Shown piece after piece: positions 45,511 to 57,389 of a stretch of 64,000 nt of DNA. This DNA comes from Rheum nobile (Eukaryota; Streptophyta; Magnoliopsida; Caryophyllales; Polygonaceae): NCBI GenBank assembly GCA_027886185.1, contig WOAB01000689.1, positions 2,728,001-2,792,000 on the forward strand, written 5' to 3'. Made by a program: the position numbers and the translations under genes. The stretch's first letter is position 1. Each line of letters starts with the position of its first letter. Under the pieces are notes generated by a model. The model was not told the origin of the DNA and did no database searches. It saw only the letters and a program-made list of their open reading frames with translations.

Positions 45511-47418
45511 TGTAACACCCCCAAATTTCACACTATTTGAAAGCATTACTGCCGATGACCCCGGACGAAAACCCCGAAGTCACCCCAGGCATTTCCAAAT
45601 GATATAACTATCAAACCACAGTTACAATACCAAATATCATAACTTTTATTAAACCACAGTCTCGGAATTACACATGATTCCAGACATAACAAAATACAAC
45701 ATCAGAATCTTTACAACGGAAGACTTACAACAAAATCACCTTTTTAACACATCGGAAGACTTTTAAACAAGGCGACAAAATAACTTGTCAAAACACCGTT
45801 TATTTTCATAGTCGATCTAGCCTTCATGGATCCTGCAACCTATCTGATGTGTCGAAACGGACGGACGACACCAACCATGACGATGCAGATAACAAATACA
45901 ATTAGTTAGTCTAAATGAATAGACTAGCAAGGGCACAAAGCAGAAGGTTCGAAGTAGTCGTATTAGGTTAGTCTCATCGTCCCTCGAATAATAACCGAGT
46001 ACGCTAGTCAACCACCATACTCCTACTAGAATATATGAAAAGGCATAATCAATATATGATTCTGAAAGACTTAAGCAATTCATACAAGTGCCAACCAAGC
46101 AGTTCAACACAGCAACAAATCATATCAAAGCCATCAAGACTCATATCTACACAGTTAAACACATCAACAAATCATATCAAAGCCATCAAAGCCCAAATAT
46201 ATAATAGCGTCGATTCTAGCAGAAATACAACATATTATAATATCAGATTTTAATCACAACAGTTAACAAGACTATTCCCAACATAATTAAGAAATCATCT
46301 CAAATTAATTAACAACTAAACAATTGATAATTAATTAAAGTAACAATTAAACGTAATTGATAATCAACAGGACATGGAATGATTAAGCAAGAGCGGACCG
46401 CCACTTGCCTGGATCCGCAGAAGCTTAAGCAAAGCTTAGAGACAACGGGTTCCTGAGTCTGAAACTGGAACAGATCTGGAATAATAAAACCCAAAGAAAC
46501 GACCCACAACGAGACCCTAACTTAGATACAATACACTTATAATTGAATCTAAAAGAGTACGAAAAGAATCGAAGGAACCAACCCTCGCACAAGACTACAA
46601 CACACCAAACCACAACACGAACCTATCTCGCCGCGGGTGCGGTGAGGTTCGTGCCGCGGGGTGCGGTGGCTGCACAGAAACAAGGCTCGATAGTGAAGAG
46701 GAGAAAACTCACCCACTCGATCCGTTAGACCTCGATTCGATTGGGGTTCGATCTCTAACCTCCTTATATCATCAAACACCACTCAAGAGCACCTTGACCA
46801 ATCAAAGGGAACTCCTAACACTCTCAAACGAAGCTCATAAGCTTGAAGCTTTAATGGAGAAAAACAGAGGAGAGGAGTAAGAAGAAGATGAAGTTGCACT
46901 TGCTTCTCCTCCACGAATTCTCTTCCTTTTATAGCCCAAGACAAGCCTCCTCCAAGGGGACAAGCTAGGGGACAAGGGGACAACAACCCACGAAGTCAAG
47001 GGAACAAGAGACAACAAGTGGATCAAGTGGAACAAGTGGGCAAATGGATAGAACTTCGGAAATCTTATCGCGAAGACGAAGCTGTCAGCGCTCGCCGCGG
47101 GTGCGGTCGTGACCATCAGGAAATCGTCCTGACATCGACGGGGCCTTTCTCTCAGCTCCGAACTCCAAATGAGGTGATTCCAAATCGAGGAGTTAGATCT
47201 AGAAGTCTATTTTAATCCTTCCAAATTTCATATTGAATGGATTATGTAATCAAAAGTTATGACGATTTTTGCTAAAAGGTCGCCTTGTATGGGCGAGGAA
47301 AGTATGGGTACGAGTTCTTTTAACCCCGGGTTAAATATATTTGTACCCGAACATCCTTTTAGCCATACGGGCATAAGAAAAAATTCCAAAATACCCTTAT
47401 AAAATGCGGGATATTACA
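45511..47418 (-). repeat. Family D LTR 1
   Basis: On the plus strand it reads TGTAACACCCCCAAA...GGGATATTACA. The minus-strand TATA (CTATAAAAGG) is at 46925-46934. The GC element CCGCG-GG-TGCGG is at 46631-46642 and 47095-47106. The GGCAAGTGGCGG block is at 46398-46409 (inverted) and the hairpin at 45907-45926. Confidence 0.93.
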
Positions 47419-48088
47419 TTACTACCCCCTTAAGAAAAGTTTCGACCCCGAAACTTGCATTAAGCCAAAGAGGATTCCGCCTCACTAACAAACTTATTAT
47501 CCGAACTTAATATCCTTAATTATAACCGGCCTTATGCCATCTCTAACTTAAATCCTTTAAGATTCCTTAAATTTTCTCCAAGAATAATCACAACATCTTA
47601 TTCCTACGTTCCTCAAAACGTATCACAAACGATACTACTCCTATTTCCTCAAAAAGAGTGATACCACAAGTCTTATAACCTCAAAGCATAACAAGGAAAC
47701 CAGGAACTCCAGTCTAACTAGAGGTTCGCCATAACAGACTTAAGAGAAAAGGCACGACTATGAACGGTTATAATTTTTCATTCGAAAATTCAGAGCCTTC
47801 GAAAATATTTCAAACGAGTGAAAATATTTCAAACCAGTGAAAATATTTCAAACCGGATCTGTAACATCACCAGGCCAAGCTACCCTAGCCACATCACACA
47901 CCCAGCCACCCAACGGTGCCGGTGTCGGTACTAGTGCCGCCCGTGAGTTCACAAGAGCCGTTTGAAAACATTTTCAAACAAAACGAGTAAATGGTTCATG
48001 AAATCCCAAACCCGTTTTAAAAACTTTCGGCTCTGATTCCAACTCTGTAACAGAGCCTACGAAAACTTTTTAGCTCTGATACCAAATC
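47419..48088 (-). other. Family D internal segment 1
   Basis: Noncoding. It carries three tandem copies of GAAAATATTTCAAACSAGT near 47,800-47,860. The primer site complement GCTCTGATACCA is at 48073-48084 and the purine tract complement begins right after LTR 1. A second, imperfect primer-like sequence (CTCTGATTCCA) lies about 45 bp before the real one. Confidence 0.88.
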
Positions 48089-49994
48089 TGTAACACCCCC
48101 AAATTTCACACTATTTGAAAGCATTACTGCCGATGACCCCGGACGAAAACCCCGAAGTCACCCCAGGCTTTTCCAAACGATATAACTATCAAACCACAGT
48201 TACAATACCAAATATCATAACTTTTATTAAACCACCGTCTCGGAATTACACATGATTCTAGACATAACAAAATACAACATCAGAATCTTTATAGCAGAAG
48301 ACTTACAACAAAATCACCTTTTTAACACAGCGGAAGACTTTTAAATAAGGCAACAAAATAACTTGTCAAAACACCGTTTATTTTCATAGTCGATCTAGCC
48401 TTCATGGATCCTGCAACCTATCTGATGTGTCGAAACGGACGGACGACACCAACCATGACGATGCAGATAACAAATACAATTAGTTAGTCTAAATGAATAG
48501 ACTAGCAAGGGCACAAAGTAGAAGGTTCGAAGTAGTCGTATTAGGTTAGACTCATCGTCCCTCGAATAATAACCGAGTACGCTAGTCAACCACCATACTC
48601 CTACTAGAATATATGAAAAGGCATAATCAAGATATGATTCTGAAAGACTTAAGCAATTCATACAAGTGCCAACCAAGCAGTTCAACACAGCAATAAATCA
48701 TATCAAAGCCATCAAGACTCATATCTACACAGTTAAACACATTAACAAATCATATCTAAGCCATCAAAGCCCAATTATATAACAGCGTCGATTCTAGCAG
48801 AAATACAATATATTATAATATCAGATTTTAATCACAACAGTTAACAAGAATGTTCCCAACATAATTAAGAAATCATCTCAAATTAATTAACAACTAAACA
48901 ATTGATAATTAATTAAAGTAACAATTAAACGTAATTGATAATCAATAGTACATGGAATGATTAAGCAAGAGCGGACCGCCACTTGCCTGGATCCGCAGAA
49001 GCTTAAGCAAAGCTTAGAGACAACGGGTTCCTGAGTCTGAAACTGGAACAGATCTGGAATAATAAATCCCAAAGAAACGACCCACAACGAGACCCTAACT
49101 TAGATCCAATACACTTATAATTGAATCTAAAAGAGTACGAAAAGAATCGAAGGAACCAACCCTCGCACAAGACTACAACACACCAAACCACAACACAAAC
49201 CTATCTCGCCGCGGGTGCGGTGAGGTTCGTGCCGCGGGGTGCGGTGGCTGCACAGAAACAAGGCTCGATAGTGAAGAGGAGAAAACTCACCCACTCGATC
49301 CGTTAGACCTCGATTCGATTGGGGTTCGATCTCTAACCTCCTTATATCATCAAACACCACTCAAGAGCACCTTGACCAATCAAAGGGAACTCCTAACACT
49401 CTCAAACGAAGCTCATAAGCTTGAAGCTTTAATGGAGAAAAACAGAGGAGAGGAGGAAGAAGAAGATGAAGTTGCACTTGCTTCTCCTCCACGAATTCTC
49501 TTCCTTTTATAGCCCAAGACAAGCCTCCTCCAAGGGGACAAGCTAGGGGACAAGGGGACAACAACCCACGAAGTCAAAGGAACATAAGACAACAAGTGGA
49601 TCAAGTGGAACAAGTGGGCAAATGGATAGAACTTCGGAAATTTATCGCGAAGACGAAGCTGTCAGCGCTCGCCGCGGGTGCGGTCGTGACCATCAGGAAA
49701 TCGTCCTGACTTCGATGGGGCCGTTCTCTCATTTCCGAACTCCAAATGAGGTGATTCCAAATCGAGGAGTTAGATCTAGAAGTCTATTTTAATCCTTCCA
49801 AATTGCATATTGAATGGATTATGGAATCAAAAGTTATGACGATTTTGCTAAAAGGTCTCCTTGTATGGGCGAGGAAAGTATGGGTACGAGTTCTTGTAAC
49901 CCCGGGTTAAATATATTTGTACCCGAACATCCTTTTAGCCATACGGGCATAAGAAAAAATTCCAAAATACCCTTATAAAATGCGGGATATTACA
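48089..49994 (-). repeat. Family D LTR 2
   Basis: It is nearly identical to LTR 1, with GC elements, TATA and hairpin at the same offsets. Confidence 0.93.
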
Positions 49995-50631
49995 TTACTA
50001 CCCCCTTAAGAAAAGTTTCGACCCCGAAACTTGCATTAAGCCAAAGAGGATTCCGCCTCACTAACAAACTTAATATCCTTAATTATAACCGGCCTTATGC
50101 CATCTCTAACTTAAATCCCTTAAGATTCCTTAATTTTCTCCAAGAATAATCACAACATCTTATTCCTACGTTCCTCAAAACGTATCACAAACGATACTAC
50201 TCCTATTTCCTCAAAAAGAGTGATACCACAAGTCTTATAACCTCAAAGCATAACAAGGAAACCAGGAACTCAAGTCTAACTAGAGGTCCGCCATAACAGA
50301 CTTAAGAGAAAAGGCACGACTATGAACGGTTATAATTTTTCATTCGAAAATTCAGAGCCTTCGAAAATATTTCAAACGAGTGAAAATATTTCAAACCGGA
50401 TCTGTAACATCACCAGGCCAAGCTACCCTAGCCACATCACACACCCAGCCACCCAACGGTGCCGGTGTCGGTACTAGTGTCGCCCGTGAGTTCACAAGAG
50501 CCGTTTGAAAACATTTTCAAACAAAACGAGTAAATGGTTCATGAAATCCCAAACCCGTTTTAAAAACTTTCGGCTCTGATTCCAACTTTGTAACAGAGCC
50601 TACGAAAACTTTTTAGCTCTGATACCAAATC
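49995..50631 (-). other. Family D internal segment 2
   Basis: Same as segment 1 but with one fewer GAAAATATTTCAAAC unit and without the AAACTTATTATCCGAACTTA stretch. Noncoding. Confidence 0.88.
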
Positions 50632-52538
50632 TGTAACACCCCCAAATTTCACACTATTTGAAAGCATTACTGCCGATGACCCCGGACGAAAACCCCGAAG
50701 TCACCCCAGGCTTTTCCAAACGATATAACTATCAAACCACAGTTACAATACCAAATATCATAACTTTTATTAAACCATAGTCTCGGAATTACACATGATT
50801 CTAGACATAACAAAATACAACATCAGAATCTTTACAGCAGAAGACTTACAACAAAATCACCTTTTTAACACAGCGGAATACTTTTAAACAAGGCGACACA
50901 ATAACTTGTCAAAACACCGTTTATTTTCATAGTCGATCTAGCCTTCATGGATCCTGCAACCTATCTGATGTGTCGAAACAGACGGACGACACCAACCATG
51001 ACGATGCAGATAACAAATACAATTAGTTAGTCTAAATGAATAGACTAGCAAGGGCACAAAGCAGAAGGTTCGAAGTAGTCGTATTAGGTTAGACTCATCG
51101 TCCCTCGAATAATAACCGAGTACGCTAGTCAACCACCATACTCCTACTAGAATATATGAAAATGCATAATCAAGATATGATTCTGAAAGACTTAAGCAAT
51201 TCATACAAGTGCCAACCAAGCAGTTCAACACAGCAACAAATCATATCAAAGCCATCAAGACTCATATCTACACAGTTAAACACATTAACAAATCATATCT
51301 AAGCCATCAAAGCCCAATTATATAATAGCGTCGATTCTAGCAGAAATACAACATATTATAATATCAGATTTTAATCACAACAGTTAACAAGAATGTTCCC
51401 AACATAATTAAGAAATCATCTCAAATTATTTAACAACTAAACAATTGATAATTAATTAAAGTAACAATTAAACGTAATTGATAATCAACAGTACATGGAA
51501 TGATTAAGCAAGAGCGAACCGCCACTTGCCTGGATCCGCAGAAGCTTAAGCAAAGCTTAGAGACAACAGGTTCCTGAGGCTGAAACTGGAACAGATCTGG
51601 AATAATAAATCCCAAAGAAACGACCCACAACGAGACCCTAACTTAGATCCAATACACTTATAATTGAATCTAAAAGAGTATGAAAAGAATTGAAGGAACC
51701 AACCCTCGCACAAGACTACACCACACCAAACCACAACACGAACCTATCTCGCCGCGGGTGCGGTGAGGTTCGTGCCGCGGGGTGCGGTGGCTGCACAGAA
51801 ACAAGGCTCGATAGTGAAGAGGAGAAAACTCACCCACTCGATCCGTTAGACCTCGATTCGATTGGGGTTCGATCTCTAACCTCCTTATATCATCAAACAC
51901 CACTCAAGAGCACCTTGACCAATCAAAGGGAACTCCTAACACTCTCAAACGAAGCTCATAAGCTTGAAGCTTTAATGGAGAAAAACAGAGGAGAGGAGGA
52001 AGAAGAAGATGAAGTTGCACTTGCTTCTCCTCCACGAATTCTCTTCCTTTTATAGCCCAAGACAAGCCTCCTCCAAGGGGACAAGCTAGGGGACAAGGGG
52101 ACAACAACCCACGAAGTCAAGGGAACAAGAGACAACAAGTGGATCAAGTGGAACAAGTGGGCAAATGGATAGAACTTCGGAAATCTTATCGCGAAGACGA
52201 AGCTGTCAGCGCTCGCCGCGGGTGCGGTCGTGACCATCAGGAAATCGTCCTGACTTCGACGGGGCCGTTCTCTCAGCTCCGAACTCCAAATGAGGTGATT
52301 CCAAATCGAGGAGTTAGATCTAGAAGTCTATTTTAATCCTTCCAAATTTCATATTGAATGGATTATGGAATCAAAAGTTATGACGAGTTTGCTAAAAGGT
52401 CGCCTTGTATGGGCGAGGAAAGTATGGGTACGAGTTCTTTTAACCCCGGGTTAAATATATTTGTACCCGAACATCCTTTTAGCCATACGGGCATAAGAAA
52501 AAATTCCAAAATACCCTTATAAAATGCGGGATATTACA
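50632..52538 (-). repeat. Family D LTR 3
   Basis: It is nearly identical to the other copies. Small changes include AACGGACGG to AACAGACGG near 50,980. Confidence 0.93.
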
Positions 52539-53208
52539 TTACTACCCCCTTAAGAAAAGTTTCGACCCCGAAACTTGCATTAAGCCAAAGAGGATTCCGC
52601 CTCACTAACAAACTTATTATCCGAACTTAATATCCTTAATTATAACCGGCCTTATGCCATCTCTAACTTAAATCCTTTAAGATTCCTTAAATTTTCTCCA
52701 AGAATAATCACAACATCTTATTCCTACGTTCCTCAAAACGAATCACAAACGATACTACTCCTATTTCCTCAAAAAGAGTGATACCACAAGTCTTATAACC
52801 TCAAAGCATAACAAGGAAACCAGGAACTCAAGCTTAACTAGAGGTCCGCCATAACAGACTTAAGAGAAAAGGCACGACTATGAACGGTTATAATTTTTCA
52901 TTCGAAAATTCAGAGCCTTCGAAAATATTTCAAACGAGTGAAAATATTTCAAACTAGTGAAAATATTTCAAACCGGATCTGTAACATCACCAGGCCAAGC
53001 TACCCTAGCCACATCACACACCCAGCCACCCAACGGTGCCGGTGTCGGTACTAGTGCCGCCCGTGAGTTCACAAGAGCCGTTTGAAAACAGTTTCAAACA
53101 AAATGAGTAAATGGTTCATGAAATCCCAAACCCGTTTTAAAAACTTTCGACTCTGATTCCAACTCTGTAACAGAGCCTACGAAAACTTTTTAGCTCTGAT
53201 ACCAAATC
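52539..53208 (-). other. Family D internal segment 3
   Basis: Same length as segment 1, with three GAAAATATTTCAAAC-type units. Noncoding. Confidence 0.88.
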
Positions 53209-55112
53209 TATAACACCCCCAAATTTCACACTATTTGAAAGCATTACTGCCGATGACCCCGGACGAAAACCCCGAAGTCACCCCAGGCTTTTCCAAACGA
53301 TATAACTATCAAACCACAGTTACAATACCAAATATCATAACTTTTATTAAACCACAGTCTCGGAATTACACATGATTCTAGACATAACAAAATACAACAT
53401 CAGAAGACTTACAACAAAATCACCTTTTTAACACAGCGGAAGACTTTTAAACAAGGCGACAAAATAACTTGTCAAAACACCGTTTATTTTCATAGTCGAT
53501 CTAGCCTTCATGGATCCTGCAACCTATCTGATGTGTCGAAACGGACGGACGACACCAACCATGACGATGCAGATAACAAATACAATTAGTTAGTCTAAAT
53601 GAATAGACTAGCAAGGGCACAAAGCAGAAGGTTCGAAGTAGTCGTATTAGGTTAGACTCATCGTCCCTCGAATAATAACCGAGTACGCTAGTCAACCACC
53701 ATACTCCTACTAGAATATATGAAAAGGCATAATCAAGATATGATTCTGAAAGACTTAAGCAATTCATACAAGTGCCAACCAAGCAGTTCAACACAACAAC
53801 AAATCATATCAAAGCCATCAAGACTCATATCTACACAGTTAAACACATTAACAAATCATATCAAAGCCATCAAAGCCCAATTATATAATAGCGTCGATTC
53901 TAGCAGAAATACAACATATTATAATATCAGATTTTAATCACAACAGTTAACAAGACTGTTCCCAACATAATTAAGAAATCATCTCAAATTAATTAACAAC
54001 TAAACAATTGATAATTAATTAAAGTAACAATTAAACGTATATGATAATCAACAGGACATGGAATGATTAAGCAAGAGCGAACCACCACTTGCCTGGATCC
54101 GCAGAAGCTTAAGCAAAGCTTAGAGACAACGGGTTCCTGAGTCTGAAACTGGAACAGATCTGGAATAATAAATCCCAAAGAAACGACCCACAACGAGACC
54201 CTAACTTAGATCCAATACACTTATAATTGAATCTAAAAGAGTACGAAAAGAATCGAAGGAACCAACCCTCGCACAAGACTACAACACACCAAACCACAAC
54301 ACGAACCTATCTCGCCGCGGGTGCGGTGAGGTTCGTGCCGCGGGGTGCGGTGGCTGCACAGAAACAAGGCTCGATAGTGAAGAGGAGAAAACTCACCCAC
54401 TCGATCCGTTAGACCTCGATTCGATTGGGGTTCGATCTCTAACCTCCTTATATCATCAAACACCACTCAAGAGCACCTTGACCAATCAAAGGGAACTCCT
54501 AACACTCTCAAATGAAGCTCATAAGCTTGAAGCTTTAATGGAGAAAAATAGAGGAGAGGAGGAAGAAGAAGATGAAGTTGCACTTGCTTCTCCTCCACGA
54601 ATTCTCTTCCTTTTATAGCCCAAGACAAGCCTCCTCCAAGGGGACAAGCTAGGGGACAAGGGGACAACAACCCACGAAGTCAAGGGAACAAGAGACAACA
54701 AGTGGAACAAGTGGGCAAATGGATAGAACTTTGGAAATCTTATCGCGAAGACGAAGCTGTCAGCGCTCGCCGCGGGTGCGGTCATGCTCTCACCGCGGGT
54801 GCGGTCGTGACCATCAGGAAATCGTCCTGACTTCTACGGGGCCGTTCTCTCAGATCCGAACTCCAAATGAGGTGATTCCAAATCGAGGTGTTAGATCTAG
54901 AAGTCTATTTTAATCCTTCCAAATTTCATATTGAATGGATTATGGAATCAAAAGTTATGACGATTTTTCTAAAAGGTCGCCTTGTATGGGCGAGGAAAGT
55001 ATGGGTACGAGTTCTTTTAACCCCGGGTTAAATATATTTGTACCCGAACATCCTTTTAGCCATACGGGCATAAAAAATTCCAAAATACCCTTATAAAATG
55101 CGGGATATTACA
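53209..55112 (-). repeat. Family D LTR 4
   Basis: Its left end reads TATAACACC instead of TGTAACACC, a G-to-A change of the terminal dinucleotide. The upstream GC element is duplicated only in this copy: CCGCGGGTGCGG at 54770-54781 and again at 54793-54804. Confidence 0.93.
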
Positions 55113-55117
55113 CTAAG

Positions 55118-56560
55118 GTCCCTCATACAAATGTGGTCAACCCAACAGCTGAAGTCTCTCCTATTGTTGGACCACTTTGGAGATCAGACAGGCTAAGGCA
55201 ACAACCTAGACGTTATGAGGATTACGTCTTGACTGATAGCATTGACGTTCTACTTTTAGAGAACGACGAGCCTGCGACCTATAAGCAAGTGATTGCGGAC
55301 CCCGACTCCGAGAAATGGCTGGTAGCCATGAAATCCGAAATGGAATCCATGTATGAGAATCAAGTCTGGGACTTGATAGATTTGCCTGATGGGGTAAAAC
55401 CTATTGGATGCAAATGGGTCTTTGAGATCAAGACAAACAAGGATGGAAACGTTTCTGTCTATAAGGCAAGACTAGTTGTCAAAGGATTTAGACAGGATCA
55501 TGGTACTGACTATGATGAAACGTTCGCATCAGTCGTTATGATCAGGTCCATTAGGATACTCCTAGCGATTGCCGCTTATTATGATTATGAGATTTGGCAA
55601 ATCCTAGGAGAATATGCAAGATTACGAAGTCCATCTATGGACTTAAGCAAGCATCCAAGAGTTGGAATCTTTGTTTTGATGAAGTGGTCAAAAAGTTTGA
55701 TTTCGTCAGATGCGAAAAAGAGCCCTGTGTCTACAAGAAGTTTAGTGGGAGCAAAGTGGCCTTCCTAGTTCTATATGTGGATGACATATTACTCATTGGG
55801 AATGACATTCCTATGCTGGAGACAGTTAAGGAGTGGCTTAAGAAGTATTTCTCAATGAAGGACTTGGGAGAGGCTGAGTACATACTAGGCATTAAGATCT
55901 ATAGAGATAAAAGACTTATTGGTCTAAGTCAGGGAACTTATGTAGATAAGGTCCTTGATAGATTCAATATGACGAACTCTAAGAAAGGGTTCCTGCCTAT
56001 GCAGCATGGCTTATATCTCAGCAAGAGCTAGTGTTCTAAGACACCTGGTGAGACTGAAAGGATGAGCAGGATTCCCTATGCCTCAGCCATAGGATCCATC
56101 ATGTTTGCAATGACTTGTACTCGCCCAGATGTTGCATATGCTTTGAGTATGTGTAGCAGGTACCAATCAAACCCGGGTGATGCACATTGGTGTACAGCCA
56201 AGAACATCCTGAAGTACTTACGAAGGACTAGGGATGATCTCTTGATATTTGGAGGTGATGACGAGATGGTCATCAAGGGCTATATTGATGCAAGTTTTCA
56301 GACAGACATAGATGATTTTGAATCTCAATCTGGATATGTCTTCATTCTGAATGGAGGAGCCGTCAGCTGAAAGAGTTCCAAATCCAAACATGTTCTACGG
56401 AAGTACCACATGATCAGACACTATGTTGATAGTGAAGATGTGAGGATGTGAAAGGTGCACACAGACGACAACACTGTAGATCCTTTGACCAAGACCATGT
56501 CTAGGCCCAAGTATGACAGTCACACTAGGGCCAAGGGACTCAAGCATACTAGAGAGTTCT
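55118..56560 (+). pseudogene. Copia reverse transcriptase-RNase H, broken
   Basis: The frame resumes after CTAAG with VPHTNVVNPTAEVS, then reverse transcriptase (KWLVAMKSEMESMYENQVWD, GCKWVFEIKTNKDG, KGFRQDHGTDYDETFA). A deletion after YDYEIWQ shifts the frame; it continues as KSIYGLKQASKSWN, LVLYVDDILLIGND (catalytic DD), a stop at 56029, and RNase H (IPYASAIGSIMFAMTCTRPD, GYIDASFQTDIDDF). The next part, after NGGAVS, is truncated, with a short DDNTVDPLTKTMSRP C-terminal remnant. In the family this enzyme makes cDNA from element RNA. It is clearly inactive. Confidence 0.87.
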
Positions 56561-57389
56561 TTTGAGACATTATTTGTTTTATGATAAACCTTGTTTATTG
56601 TTATTACAAACATTTATGCTTGACTTATATATATAAATTTCATATTATTATTTAATCATTGATTGGGATTAGATAAAGTATCCAAACAATTTAATAGTTA
56701 TCAAATGGGCTCATCAAAACTGTTTTGATGAATAAACCTCATTAAGTGAACTGAAATTATAAAATTGTTAGAAGTCCATGGTCTAAGTTGTTAACTTGGA
56801 TACAAATGACTTAATCAAAAGACCATATGCGAGATTGATTGATAACACCGAGTTTCATGTGTTATAGGGACATGGAGATGTCTAATCGATTACATAAATG
56901 TGTATATCGATACACATCGGACAAACCGATCTTAGGATTCCTCGGGACTTTACTGCGGATTTCTAGGATTAATCATGATTAGTGAGTTCCTTAGACATGA
57001 GTATGATATAGTTATCATTTGACTACTAGTATGTCTTTGACGCTGTCAAACGCTGACCGTAACAGACAGTTATAAAGGCAGTGATTGAAATTGCCAAAAG
57101 TTGAGTGGGAGCTGTAGTCTTAAAAGATTGAATATGTCCTCCTATTCCATGTATAACACGATATATTTGGAAAGGATTGGTGTCTCGGCCACTTGAAGAG
57201 AGAGAACTGTGAAAATGCATGGCCATGCTCGGATGGATTATTAGTAATCATCCGTACTGACAGTTTGATCTCAAGAGTTCAAGAAACGTATTTGGCGGTA
57301 AAGATGAGTTTCATCATATAGTCAGATAAGACACTTTGTGACAAAAGAATTTTAACATTGCACACTTGTTTTAAGGATAAGTGAGAGAT
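56561..57389 (+). other. Copia 3' untranslated region
   Basis: AT-rich noncoding sequence leads to a short purine stretch (GTGAGAGAT) just before the 3' LTR. Confidence 0.7.

Larger units (their letters stand above)
45511..55112 (-). mobile_element. Tandem array of family D: four LTRs and three short internal segments
   Basis: Four LTRs of about 1.9 kb alternate with three internal segments of about 640-670 bp. The whole array is flanked by a single CTAAG duplication (45506-45510 and 55113-55117). It therefore entered Copia pol once and grew by unequal LTR recombination or arrived as a multimer. On the minus strand each interior has a tRNA-iMet primer site and an AAGGGGGTAGTAA purine tract but no gag or pol, like a LARD/TRIM-type non-autonomous element. 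The leader (TTCATAGTCGTGCC) and the 3' end match family A, so the two likely share a mobilising partner. Confidence 0.93.

Noticed and set aside
45817..54913. Small ORFs recurring in each family D LTR (97, 66, 62, 77 and 67 residues)
   Set aside because: All lie within LTRs, recur with LTR period, and show no protein-family resemblance.
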